From assembly GCA_030424595.1 (NCBI GenBank), contig JAUHWG010000003.1, positions 1 through 64,000 of the forward strand: a stretch of 64,000 bases of DNA, given 5' to 3'. The notes beneath the pieces were generated by a model. That model searched no databases. It was not told the DNA's origin and was given only the letters and a program-made list of their open reading frames with translations. Made by a program: the position numbers and the translations under genes. Below are positions 17,948 through 26,364 of the stretch, piece by piece. The stretch is from Polyangia bacterium (GTDB taxonomy: Bacteria > Myxococcota_A > Polyangia > Nannocystales > Nannocystaceae). Position 1 is the stretch's first letter. Every line of letters starts with the position of its first letter.

Positions 17948-18409
17948 ATGGCTAGCTTAACTGACTGCTATTCCTGCGAATGCCTTATCGCCGCGAGTGA
18001 GTCGCGATGTCCCTTTTGCGGCGCCTCACAGCGCAACACGACGGCCCCCTCCTGGCTCGCCGTCGGCATCACCCTCGGCTTGACCTTTGGCCTCGGCACC
18101 CTCTCCTGCGCCGGTGATGACGGTGAGACCAGCGAGTCGACGATGACGCAGGACCCCTCGGGCAACGCGGATGCGGTCACCTACGGTGGTCCCGACTCCC
18201 TCTCGGACTCGGGGACGACCGACGCGGACACCGATACGACGACGGACAGCACGACGACGACGACGACCACCACCACCACCACCACAGGAACGTCGACGAC
18301 GGACGGGACCAGCACGTCGACGACGAACGACTCGAGCAACGCGGACGCGGTCACCTACGGCGGGCCCGACTCCCTCACCGACACCGACTGGACCGCCAGC
18401 GACAGCTGA
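17948..18409 (+). CDS. Small Cys-rich one-TM protein with two NADAVTYGGPDS motifs (paralog 1)
   Basis: The 153-residue protein has three parts. Residues 1-28 hold a zinc-ribbon-like Cys set (C7, C10, C12, C21, C24; CYSCECLI, CPFCG). Residues 33-54 are one hydrophobic segment ending at Cys54. The rest is a Thr/Ser/Asp-rich low-complexity tail with two motif copies: GNADAVTYGGPDSLSDS (18161-18211) and SNADAVTYGGPDSLTDTDW (18335-18391). The paralog at 22854 has the same design. If the Cys-rich head is cytoplasmic, the tail lies outside the membrane; lipoprotein processing at Cys54 is also possible, but the -3 to -1 residues are a poor lipobox. It converges with the radical SAM gene, 78 bp away. 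No known family is recognised. Confidence 0.75.
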   Translation: MASLTDCYSCECLIAASESRCPFCGASQRNTTAPSWLAVGITLGLTFGLGTLSCAGDDGETSESTMTQDPSGNADAVTYGGPDSLSDSGTTDADTDTTTDSTTTTTTTTTTTTGTSTTDGTSTSTTNDSSNADAVTYGGPDSLTDTDWTASDS

Positions 18410-18427
18410 GCGCTGCAGGGATGGGGG

Positions 18428-18450
18428 AGCCGCCGCGCTCTGTGGCGGCT
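18428..18450. terminator. Hairpin between the convergent YGGPDS and radical SAM genes
   Basis: A 7-bp perfect stem, agccgcc (18428-18434) with ggcggct (18444-18450), lies in the 78-bp gap between the two stop codons and could end both transcripts. There is no U tract. Confidence 0.4.
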
Positions 18451-18487
18451 GCCTCCTCCGTAAGGCGCGGGATCGTGCTCCAGCGCT

Positions 18488-19813
18488 TCACTCGCTGAGG
18501 TCGACGTCGTAGCCGGGGCCGTTGGGCTCGACCAGGCGGGAGACCCTCGGCTCCTCGGTCGAGACCGGGCCCTCGGCGGCGCGGACGGCAGGATCCTTGG
18601 ACTCGCGGATCACCCGGAAGAGGCCGTTGTCGAAGCCGCCACCGCTGGCGCCGCGGACCTGCTCGATCCGCTCGCGCAGGCCCTGGCGATCCATCATCAG
18701 CGCCCGGTGGTGGCAGAACGGGTTGTTGCCCGGGCGGCCGAGGAGGGGCTCCGCGGCGGCGGTGCAGCCGGCCATGCAGGTCTCCGCGTAGTAGCACTCG
18801 CGGCAGTAGCCCCAGAGATCGTCGACCGTGCGGCTGCGGATGTAGCCGAGCTGATAGCTCTCCTCCCAGATCTTCTTGAGGCCGTGGACCCGCCAGGCGC
18901 CGCCGACATTGACCGGGCCGCCGAGGCTCGGGCAGTTCTTGATCCCGCCGTCGCTCTCGATCCCGACCACCGAGACCCCGGCGACGCAGCCGCGCCAGTG
19001 CTTCTTCTGGGCCGCTCGCAGGCGCCGCTCGTGGGGGCCGAAGTAGCCGAGGTTGTTGCCGGGCCAGAGGCGGACCCGCAGCTCGCCTGCCCGCTCGATC
19101 ACCTTGTCGAGGGTCTCGAAGAGCTCGAGGAACATGTAGGGCTGGAGGAGGATCTCCGGGTGGTCCGCGGCGTTGCCGTGGGGCACGGTGATCTGGATCT
19201 GCCAGGAGTGGATCCCCGCGGCGGCGAGGACCTCTAGGAGCGGCATCAGCTCGCCCATGGTCAGGGCGTTGATCTGGCTGTTGCAGGCGACCTGTCCCCC
19301 CGCGGCGCGGATGTTCTCCAGCCCCTGGAAGGCGCGCTTCCAGCTCCCGGGGACGCCGCGGAGGCGATCGTGGGTCTCCTCCATGCCGTCGATGGAGAAG
19401 GTGACCGAGGAGATGCCGGCCTCGATCATCGCCTCCGCCCGTTCGCGGTTGATGTTGAGGCCGCCGGTGGTCATCGTGCAGCTCATCCCGGCCTCGCGGA
19501 TCGCCCGGATGATCAGGATGAAGTCGTTGCGCAGGTAGGCTTCCCCGCCGATCAGGACGACCTCACCGGCGCCGAGATCACGCAGCTCTCGGACGACCTC
19601 GAGGCACTCCTCGGTCGTCAGCTCGTCGGGGCGGCGGCGGCCGGCCCGAGGTCCACAATGGGAGCACTTTTGATCGCAGGCGAGGGTCAGCTCCCAGACC
19701 GCCCACCGGGGCCCGCCCGCCTTGACGCGCTTCTCCTGCGGCATCCATCGGTTGTCGGGGGTCGGGAGGCTCGTGACCACCGGTAGTCGGCGACGGACGT
19801 CAGCAAGGGACAT
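18488..19813 (-). CDS. Radical SAM/SPASM protein, putative peptide maturase
   Basis: The 441-residue protein starts at the ATG at 19813, with TACTAT 6 nt upstream (19820-19825, minus strand). The radical SAM cluster motif CDQKCSHC (C46, C50, C53) is followed by GPRAG and VVLIGGEAYLR (SAM-binding region). The C-terminal SPASM region supplies auxiliary Fe-S ligands: CVAGVSVVGIESDGGIKNC, CRECYYAETCMAGC and the last Cys in NPFCHH. This arrangement is typical of enzymes that modify ribosomally made peptides or proteins, such as sactipeptide or anSME-like maturases. It lies between two YGGPDS-motif proteins, which are therefore the best candidate substrates. No separate leader-binding (RRE) domain is obvious. 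Confidence 0.85.
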   Translation of the reverse strand: MSLADVRRRLPVVTSLPTPDNRWMPQEKRVKAGGPRWAVWELTLACDQKCSHCGPRAGRRRPDELTTEECLEVVRELRDLGAGEVVLIGGEAYLRNDFILIIRAIREAGMSCTMTTGGLNINRERAEAMIEAGISSVTFSIDGMEETHDRLRGVPGSWKRAFQGLENIRAAGGQVACNSQINALTMGELMPLLEVLAAAGIHSWQIQITVPHGNAADHPEILLQPYMFLELFETLDKVIERAGELRVRLWPGNNLGYFGPHERRLRAAQKKHWRGCVAGVSVVGIESDGGIKNCPSLGGPVNVGGAWRVHGLKKIWEESYQLGYIRSRTVDDLWGYCRECYYAETCMAGCTAAAEPLLGRPGNNPFCHHRALMMDRQGLRERIEQVRGASGGGFDNGLFRVIRESKDPAVRAAEGPVSTEEPRVSRLVEPNGPGYDVDLSE

Positions 19814-20022
19814 GGCGACATAGTAGCGCGATACGCTGCGCAGTGGGCCCTCTGCATCCTCGCGTTCGCGATGGCCGCTGCGACAAGCGCAGCCCGTCGG
19901 CCCTGGGGGCGGGCCGAATTTCCGCCAAGCGCGCGAGACAGCCTTCCCGCGGGTTCTTCCGCGGAGATGGGCCCCGCACTCCCCCCTCAGCGACCAGGCG
20001 CGCGCGTGCTAGCGTAGGCTCG

Positions 20023-21415
20023 GTGGATCCTTCCCGACTAGCCGCGCGATCACGTCGCTTCGTCGCCGGGTTCGCGTTGGTGAGCGCCTGCTCTGGGCCT
20101 GACTGGGACGGCTTTGTGATCGATGGAGCCTGGGACGGAGACCAGGCCCAAGGGACACCGGCGGGCGATATCAACGGCGACGGCCTCGATGACATCATCG
20201 TCGAAACGCGCGGAGGACCGGTCTATGTAGTCTTCGGCAAGGCGAACAAGCGCACCGTGGAGCTCGGCGATCTTCCGTCAAGGAGGGGCGTCGTGCTCGA
20301 GGCCGACCTCCCCGAGTATGCCGACCTCCATGCCACGCCGGCGGGCGACGTCAACGGCGACGGCTTCGACGATATCCTGGTGACGACCCTAGGGCGCGAC
20401 GGTGGAGCCAAACCAGTCGTCTACGTCGTATTCGGCGCGCGGAGAGTCGCCTCCGTCGTGCTTGATGAACTCGCTCCGACGGCCGGTCGAAAGATCTATG
20501 TCCCGTCGGCGTCCACCGGCTGGGTTGAGGCGCTCGGCGACGTCAACGGCGACGGCTTCGACGATCTCGCCGTCGTCCACGGTAGCTGCTGCGTAGTGCA
20601 GATCCACGTGATCTACGGGGACTCTGACCTCCAGGAGGTCGACGAGGCCGATCTGAGCGCAGAGATCGGCGGCTTCATCATCGACGGCTTCTATTGGACT
20701 GAGGTGGCAGCCGGCGACATCAACGGGGATGGCTTCGCCGATCTCATCGTCGAGAGCATCGCCCAATACGCGAGTGAGGACGCGGAGGTCTATGTCATCT
20801 TTGGCGGCCCGGAGATGCACGGGTACAGGTTCCCGTCCGACGGGGAAGGGGAGTTCGACGGCCTCACGATCACTCGCCCTGGCGCGGCCCGGCTCAGCAT
20901 CGCCTCCGGCGGCGATGTGAACGGCGACGGTCGCGACGACATCGTCCTCGCCGCTGCGAACTGGGCAGAGGTGGTCTTTGGCCAGGAGGACACGGCGCCT
21001 ATCGTGCTCCCGGAGGACCTCGCGGGGGGGGGGCGGCTTCTCCATCGCCCTCGACTCGTCCGGCTCGCCTGGCCACTCCATCACGGCGCGCCTCGGCCCG
21101 GACCTCAACGGCGACGGGCTCGACGAGGTCGTGCTCATCGATGAGCGCAGCGTCTTCAACCAGGAGCCCCGGCCGGACGATCAGGTCCATGTGATCTACG
21201 GCAAGGCTGACGGCGATCCGTTGACCGCAGGGTCCGGCGAGGGGGGCTTTTCGTTCGACGCGACCCCCAGCGACGTGGAGTCGGGAGCGTTCGGTGGCTG
21301 GGCGCAGATCGACGGGGCAGGCGGCCTCGACCTCGTGCTCTCCGCCCACGAGGGGGAGCGCGGGACGCCAGAGCAGGCTCGCGTCTTCGTGTTCTTCAAG
21401 GAGACACCGGAGTAG
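20023..21415 (+). pseudogene. FG-GAP/VCBS repeat secreted protein, frameshifted at a G10 tract
   Basis: The gene starts at the GTG at 20023, with a TAGCGT box (20010-20015) 7 nt upstream. An Arg-rich signal and LVSAC lead into FG-GAP repeats with Ca-binding DINGDGLDD, DVNGDGFDD and DLNGDGLDE loops, the usual beta-propeller of secreted or integrin-like proteins. The first frame ends at 21144 after a run of ten G (21024-21033). The homologous repeats continue in the +1 frame to the stop at 21415. Nine G would join them as DLAGGGGFSIALD, giving about 464 residues. This may be a sequencing error, a phase-variable tract or a real mutation. Confidence 0.75.
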
Positions 21416-21569
21416 TCGTCTGGGTCGCACTGCTGTCGTCCTCCGTCGTCCTCCGGCGGTCGTGCTCGGACTCTCCGGCGGACGGGAGCGGTGCACGTCC
21501 GAGGCGGTGAATTCTCATCGGCCGGCGGCGCTGCAGGGCGAAGGCTGGTCAGGGCCCGCGGCGAGCCGC

Positions 21570-21575
21570 TATCCT
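21570..21575 (+). promoter_or_regulatory. TATCCT -10 box, 7 nt before the ATG at 21583
   Basis: TATCCT followed by a 7-nt spacer ends exactly at the start codon, the clearest example of the leaderless geometry seen throughout the window. The gene at 61814 has the same hexamer and spacing. Confidence 0.6.
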
Positions 21576-21582
21576 CCAATCT

Positions 21583-22839
21583 ATGGTTTGCCTTCGATCG
21601 TCATCGTTACCCGCCGCGTATCGGCTCGCACCTGCCCTCCTGACGTTGGCTGCGTTCGTCGCGATCCCGGGGGAGGCCGACGCCTGCTCGCCGGACATCT
21701 GCTACGACGCCGGGCGCTGGAGTGAGCTCGTCGCCGGCAACCCGCAGGCTGTGCCGACCGACGGCGTCTTCGTCCTCACCGGGAGCCGCTATTTTGTCGA
21801 CGGCGATGCGAGTGACACCTTCGAGGCGCTCACGGTCGACGTCAGCGTCGACGGCATGCCGGTGGAGGGGGCCCTCGAGGCGGTCGGCCTAGGCGAGACC
21901 ATGATCTGGCGGCCGGCGGCGCCGCTGATCGCTGGAGCGAGCTACGTTGTCCAGGTGGCGGTCGACAACGGGGCGATCGCCCCGGGCCTCGAGGGCGAGT
22001 GCGGGCCCGATCTTCTCGAGGTCTCGCTCGACTTTGCGGTCGGCGCGGGCCCGGCGGGGCCGCTGGTGGCCCCGACCTTCGAGGCCACGGAGTCCTACGG
22101 CGTCTCGGACATCATCAGCCTCGACACCTTGGTCTGCTGCGACGGCGCCTTCCCCTCTTCGGAGGAAACCTGCGGTTGGGAGGATATCTATTGGATGACC
22201 GGCGAGTGTGCGCCGACCCAGCGGCGGGGGAGGGTGTCGGCGACGTGGAGCGGCGACGCCCCGACACCTGAGTTCGCCGGGATGCTCGCCTACCGTCTCA
22301 AGGTCGACGGTGAGGCCGCGGGCTACCGCTACGGCGCTCCCGCGGGTCACTCTGCCGAGGCTGCGTTTTGCGGCAACATTGAGGTCGTAAGCCTCGCTGA
22401 CGGGAGTTCCGCGGCGAGCCCGGAGGTCTGCTTCGGCGACTCGCCGCCCGATCCGTTGGGACTCCACGAGGTCGATCCCCTCCTGGAGCTGGGCGCCTGC
22501 GCGGAGGGGGCCTACACCTGCTCGATTGTCCCTGGCGACTTCGGCGAGGAGTGGGATCCGGACGCCTGTCAGGCCTGGCCGGACAGCGGCGGTACCGCTG
22601 GCGAGAGCGAGAGCGGTACTACTGGCGAGAGCGAGAGCGGCACCGCTGGCGAGAGCGGCGACACGAGCTCAAGCGACAGCTCGGGCGATGACTCCTCTGG
22701 AAAGACCTCGAGCGCGACGGCGGGCGAGGACGACCCGCCGGAGGGGGGCTGTGCCTGCGCCGTCGCCCCTGGCGACCCGGGCCTGGGGCTCGGCCTGGGG
22801 CTCCTCGCACTCCTCGGGCTCCGCCGCCGTGGCGACTGA
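21583..22839 (+). CDS. Secreted protein with GCxC (MYXO-CTERM-like) sorting tail
   Basis: The 418-residue protein has a Sec signal (LAPALLTLAAFVAIPGEADA) and a Cys-rich N-terminal region (ACSPDICYDAGRW). The middle is beta-rich, followed by an acidic Ser/Gly/Glu linker with TAGESESG repeats. The tail is GCACAVAPGDPG, a Leu-rich helix and RRRGD. A GC-x-C motif, hydrophobic helix and Arg end match the MYXO-CTERM plan, predicted to be processed by a myxosortase and lipid-anchored at the surface. It converges with the second YGGPDS gene, leaving only 14 bp. The function of the main domain is not recognised. Confidence 0.8.
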   Translation: MVCLRSSSLPAAYRLAPALLTLAAFVAIPGEADACSPDICYDAGRWSELVAGNPQAVPTDGVFVLTGSRYFVDGDASDTFEALTVDVSVDGMPVEGALEAVGLGETMIWRPAAPLIAGASYVVQVAVDNGAIAPGLEGECGPDLLEVSLDFAVGAGPAGPLVAPTFEATESYGVSDIISLDTLVCCDGAFPSSEETCGWEDIYWMTGECAPTQRRGRVSATWSGDAPTPEFAGMLAYRLKVDGEAAGYRYGAPAGHSAEAAFCGNIEVVSLADGSSAASPEVCFGDSPPDPLGLHEVDPLLELGACAEGAYTCSIVPGDFGEEWDPDACQAWPDSGGTAGESESGTTGESESGTAGESGDTSSSDSSGDDSSGKTSSATAGEDDPPEGGCACAVAPGDPGLGLGLGLLALLGLRRRGD

Positions 22840-22853
22840 GCCCGCCCGCAGGA

Positions 22854-23354
22854 TCAGCCGCTGTCGCTGCCGGTCCAGTCGCTGTCCGAGAGGGAGTCCG
22901 GACCTCCGTAGGTGACCGCATCCGCGTTGCCCGAGTCATCCGTCGTCGAGGTCGACGTGCCCTCGGTCGTCGAGGTCGACGTGTCCTCGGTCGTCGTCGT
23001 CGTGTCGCTGGTGGTCGTGGTGGTCCAGTTGCTGTCGCTGACGGAGTCAGGTCCGCCGTAGGTGACCGCGTCCGCGTTGCTCGAGTCGTCCGTCGTGTTG
23101 ACGTTGGTCGTCGAGGTGCCGACCGTCGACGTGCTCATCATCGTCGTCCCAGTGCTCGTCGCCTCGGCTGTCGTCTCGCCGTCATCGCCTGCGCACGAGA
23201 CCGTCACGAACCCGAAGGTCAGGCCTAGCGTGATACCTACCGCGAGCCAGGAGGGCGCGGTGGCGTTGCGCTGGGCCGCCCCGCAGAAGGGGCATCGCGA
23301 CTCGCCCGCATCGATAAGGCACTCGCACGAGAAACAATCCGTCAAGGTGGACAC
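22854..23354 (-). CDS. Small Cys-rich one-TM protein with two NADAVTYGGPDS motifs (paralog 2)
   Basis: The 166-residue protein starts at the GTG at 23354; a TAGACT box (23362-23367, minus strand) lies 7 nt upstream. It has the same plan as the protein at 17948: Cys head (CFSCECLI, CPFCG), hydrophobic segment, Thr/Ser-rich tail, and motif copies SNADAVTYGGPDSVSDSNW (23025-23081) and GNADAVTYGGPDSLSDSDW (22874-22931). Head and motifs are nearly identical between paralogs while the Thr-rich linkers differ in length and sequence, so the motifs are what selection keeps. The radical SAM/SPASM gene is 3 kb away on the same strand. Confidence 0.75.
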   Translation of the reverse strand: MSTLTDCFSCECLIDAGESRCPFCGAAQRNATAPSWLAVGITLGLTFGFVTVSCAGDDGETTAEATSTGTTMMSTSTVGTSTTNVNTTDDSSNADAVTYGGPDSVSDSNWTTTTTSDTTTTTEDTSTSTTEGTSTSTTDDSGNADAVTYGGPDSLSDSDWTGSDSG

Positions 23355-23655
23355 GGAGCCCAGTCTAACAGAGTTCTAAGGGGTGACAGGGACTTATGTG
23401 CGCATTGTGCAGCCGACGCGCGAGGTCTCCGCGCGATGATGACCGGGACGTGATCGCTCAACCTGCGTGGGAGGTCGACCGAGTGATCCGGAGCTCGACC
23501 GCGAGTGCGCGGCCAAGCCCTGAGCTCGTCCGGGGGGGGCCGCTCGCTGTCGTCGAAGTCCTCACCGGCGGACGCGAGCACGTCGTGCCAGCGATGGTCG
23601 TTCTGTCGCCGAGAACATCCGCGAGGGTGCTTCGTTTGTACGCTACGCTCACGTG
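23355..23655. other. Divergent intergenic region, no gene seen
   Basis: This 301-bp region lies between the second YGGPDS gene (minus) and a Cys-rich lipoprotein gene (plus). It holds the TAGACT box at 23362-23367 and two overlapping TACGCT boxes at 23639-23649. No coding sequence is supported. Confidence 0.5.
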
Positions 23656-24549
23656 ATGATGAGCCGCGGCAAGCACCACCTCCTCGCCGGTGCGCTAGCG
23701 CTCATCGGTTGTGCTGGGGACGGAGGCCGGGGCGAGAGCGAGGGGGCGACGACGACCTCGGGCAGCTCGGACACGACGAGCGCAGGAGCGAGCGGCACTG
23801 GCTCCGCGAGCGTGACGGGCTCAGCGAGCAGCGGCACCAGCTCTGCCGAGACCACGACCACGACTACGAGCGGTGGAGGCGAGACGGGCGGTGAGCTCGC
23901 TTGCGGTGCTCCCGGGACCAACTCGTACCAAGACGGCGACAATTGCTTCTGCGAGATCAGCTACGAGTGGTGCACGCCGGACCTCGATGACTACACCTGC
24001 TGCCCGGTGGACGTGTGGTCGTCCTGCGGAGCGCCCGGCAGCCACTCGGTCGCGATCGAGGCGGAGTGTTTCTGCGAGGTCGGCTTCGCCTGGTGCGACC
24101 CCGTCGACGCGGCGAACTACCTGTGCTGCGGGGAGAACCTGGCCTGCGAAGACACGGCGGAGCCTGGACCGATGTGCGATCTTCGGGGCGACTCGATGTT
24201 CTGCAGCAATCCCCTGCTCTGCGGTCCGTGGGAGAGCGTCGCGTACGCATGCGAAGGCGGCGCGTGGGTGCCGCTCGGATCGGACGAGCTTGACGCGCAG
24301 TGCCTCGCCGTTGGGGACGACTTCGCGTACGGCTGCGTCTCCCATGAAGGCGGCGCCGAGCTCCGCTGCGGCGTTGGGCCTGGCGACCCCTGCACCGAGG
24401 CGACGGTCGACACGTGCGCCGACGCCGAGCTCTTGACGACCTGCCTCTATGGCCGCCTCAGCACCCTGAGCTGTGTCGACCTGTGCAAGATCCAAGGTGC
24501 GAACGGTGGGAGCTGCGTCGGCGAGATGCCCGGAGCCTGCGAATGCTGA
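23656..24549 (+). CDS. Cys-rich lipoprotein with Thr/Ser linker
   Basis: The protein is about 297 residues long. The ATG at 23656 is preferred over the GTG just before it, because a TACGCT box ends 6 nt upstream (23644-23649). The lipoprotein signal ends ALALIGC, and a Ser/Thr/Gly/Ala-rich linker runs to about residue 75. The C-terminal part is Cys-rich with a duplicated unit: CGAPGTNSYQDGDNCFCE..YEWC and CGAPGSHSVAIEAECFCEVGFAWC. Many disulfides in a secreted, surface-anchored domain are expected. The family is not recognised. Confidence 0.78.
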   Translation: MMSRGKHHLLAGALALIGCAGDGGRGESEGATTTSGSSDTTSAGASGTGSASVTGSASSGTSSAETTTTTTSGGGETGGELACGAPGTNSYQDGDNCFCEISYEWCTPDLDDYTCCPVDVWSSCGAPGSHSVAIEAECFCEVGFAWCDPVDAANYLCCGENLACEDTAEPGPMCDLRGDSMFCSNPLLCGPWESVAYACEGGAWVPLGSDELDAQCLAVGDDFAYGCVSHEGGAELRCGVGPGDPCTEATVDTCADAELLTTCLYGRLSTLSCVDLCKIQGANGGSCVGEMPGACEC

Positions 24550-25799
24550 CGGAACGACCCTCGCCGATGTGCCCTCCTCCTCGGGAGGGGAGACAAGCGG
24601 ACACGGCCTCGTGCCAGGCGGCTGGACGTGCGTCGGAGGAGGGCAGCGGACCCCGCTCGCTGGTGTATTGGCGCTTGCGGTGCGCTCTCCTCTGGCTCCT
24701 GATAGGGCCCACCGCGAGCTGTCTGCGTCCCCTTGAGCCCTCCGCGACGGCGACCGCCCCTGCCAGCGATGCCTCCGGGGAAGAGACGTCGGAGTCTTCG
24801 GCGACCGGGACGACGTCGACCAGCGAGAGCACGGGGGACGAGACCGATGCCGACACCGAGACCGGCGCTGACTCGGGGATGTCGAGCTGCGAGAACGACG
24901 AACTCTTCGCTTGCAGAGAGGACGCCAGCGGCGAGTGTCGAGCCGAGTCTGGATGCGTCGCCGGTGGACAGTGCAATCCCCTCACATGTTGGCGGAAGAT
25001 CCTGCGGGTAGTCGGGCTTGAAGGTGGAGGGGCGCGGCGCCTGGGTCTTGCCGATGTATTCGATGAGCGGCTTGCCCTTGAGGTTGTTGAAGAGCCTGCG
25101 CCCGAGGCTCAGCTCCCAGAGGATGATCCCGAGGGAGAAGATGTCAGAGCGTCGATCGACGGCCTCACCGCGACATTGCTCCGGGGACATGTAGGGGACC
25201 TTCCCCATCCGTCCGCCCTGCGTGCTCTCGCGGGAGGTCGCAGCCTTCGCGATCCCAAAGTCGACGACCTTCACCGTCCCGTCGAAGCTGACGATAATGT
25301 TCGAGGGAGAGATGTCTCGGTGGACGATCCCGAGGATCGTACCGTCCGGAGCATCGCGCTCGTGGGCGTAGTGCAGGCCCGCAGCGGCGTGGATCATGAC
25401 GTTGATCAGGTGCTCGATCGGCATCCACACGCCGCGGCGATTCGCCGCTCGGAGCAGCCGGCGCAGATCCCTGCCCTGGACGTACTCCATCGTAAAGAAG
25501 TAGTCGCCCTGATCCTCGCCGACATCGTAGACCTGGACGATGTTCGGGTGGTGCAGACTCGCGGCGAGTCGAGCCTCGCTGAGGAGCATCTCGATCAGTT
25601 GGTTGTTGTCTGCGTGCTTGGCGAGGACGCGCTTGAGGGCGACGAGCTTCTCGAAGCCGTGGATCGCGGTGGTTCGGGCCAAGAAGAGCTCGGCCATGCC
25701 ACCTGCCCCGAGACGGTACAGAAGCTCATACTTGCCTAGCCAGACTCGCTCATCCATATCGAGGGGCATCTCTGCCTCGTCGACGGTGACTTCAAACAC
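24447..25799 (-). CDS. Hanks-type Ser/Thr kinase, truncated with a chimeric C-terminus
   Basis: It starts at the GTG at 25799, with TAGCCT (25806-25811, minus strand) 6 nt upstream; an ATG at 25769 has GAGG and is an alternative. The kinase domain shows GAGGMAELF (Gly loop), ALKRV (Lys), HRDISPSN (catalytic loop), DFGIAK and MSPEQ, then FSLGIILWELSLG. Family similarity ends near PDYPQDLP at about residue 269 (24993), before the last helices and any TM segment. The remaining 180 residues are antisense to the truncated lipoprotein gene and are not kinase-like. The kinase lost its 3' end at the 24985-24995 junction, so it is probably inactive or unstable. Confidence 0.7.
   Translation of the reverse strand: MFEVTVDEAEMPLDMDERVWLGKYELLYRLGAGGMAELFLARTTAIHGFEKLVALKRVLAKHADNNQLIEMLLSEARLAASLHHPNIVQVYDVGEDQGDYFFTMEYVQGRDLRRLLRAANRRGVWMPIEHLINVMIHAAAGLHYAHERDAPDGTILGIVHRDISPSNIIVSFDGTVKVVDFGIAKAATSRESTQGGRMGKVPYMSPEQCRGEAVDRRSDIFSLGIILWELSLGRRLFNNLKGKPLIEYIGKTQAPRPSTFKPDYPQDLPPTCEGIALSTGDASRLGSTLAAGVLSASEEFVVLAARHPRVSAGLGVGIGLVPRALAGRRRPGRRRLRRLFPGGIAGRGGRRRGGLKGTQTARGGPYQEPEESAPQAPIHQRAGSAALLRRTSSRLARGRVRLSPLPRRRAHRRGSFRQHSQAPGISPTQLPPFAPWILHRSTQLRVLRRP
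24663..24992 (+). pseudogene. Truncated lipoprotein gene, 5' fragment
   Basis: A GTG at 24663 opens MYWRLRCALLWLLIGPTAS then Cys, a good lipoprotein signal. It is followed by a Ser/Thr/Glu linker and a Cys-rich start (SCENDELFACREDASG, CRAESGCVAGGQCNPLTCW). From about 24993 the frame enters sequence antisense to a kinase gene and stops resembling a secreted protein. This looks like the 5' part of a gene similar to its upstream neighbour, cut at a rearrangement junction. Confidence 0.55.
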
Positions 25800-26364
25800 C
25801 TAGGGAGGCTATCTGCCGGGCCTGCGAGGATCAATGCGCACCGGCGGTCGATCGAGCGCCGACGTCTTCTCCGGGGGAGCGCAGCCGCTCATGGTGGTCG
25901 CCTGGATGGCAGGGAGCGCCGGGCAGGGATAGGGTCATGACGCCGGAGAGGGGACGGCCCTCGGCTCCTTGGGCTCGGGCCACCCCGCGCTCAGCTCCCT
26001 GCGTGCGGAGCTTCCGTGCGGTGGCATCACTGGCGGCGGTGATGGGCCACGCGGCTGCGCGGTTGCGGTTCTGTGCGCCCGCTCCCAAACCCCGTGCCAG
26101 GGCGTCTCACCAGAGCGCGCTCCGAGCTGGTGGCGCGTTTGCGAGCATCCGGTCAGAGGTCAGAGGTCAGAGCCTCGCTAGCGGGCCGAGAACGGGAAGA
26201 GCCCCCACGGCGGTCCGCGAGGGCTCTTCCGGCGAAGCAGGGGGCCTTAGGAGGTCGCCGAGTTCGCACCCGGACGTTCGCCACGGGTTGCTAGCGCAGG
26301 GCGGCGCGGGGCTCCAGGGGTACGTGGGAGCGCACCGTCCTCCGAGGTGAGGTCTAGCCGGCCC
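25800..26364. other. Intergenic region with hairpin, no gene seen
   Basis: This 565-bp region lies between the truncated kinase (minus) and the end of the di-haem peroxidase gene (minus). It contains a gtcagag triplicate (26152-26172) and the hairpin at 26195-26230. No gene is supported. Confidence 0.5.
26195..26230 (-). terminator. Hairpin downstream of the di-haem peroxidase gene
   Basis: Perfect 10-bp arms, ggaagagccc (26195-26204) and gggctcttcc (26221-26230), enclose a 16-nt loop 135 bp after the stop of the peroxidase gene. The arms are less GC-rich than the surroundings. There is no clear U tract. Confidence 0.45.

Noticed and set aside
18250-18290. acgacg/accacc runs as a regulatory repeat
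   Set aside because: They are simply the Thr codons of the low-complexity linker in the YGGPDS protein.
24993-25739. Plus-strand continuation of the truncated lipoprotein across the kinase
   Set aside because: It is exactly antisense to kinase motifs such as HRDISPSN and loses all secreted-protein character after the junction.
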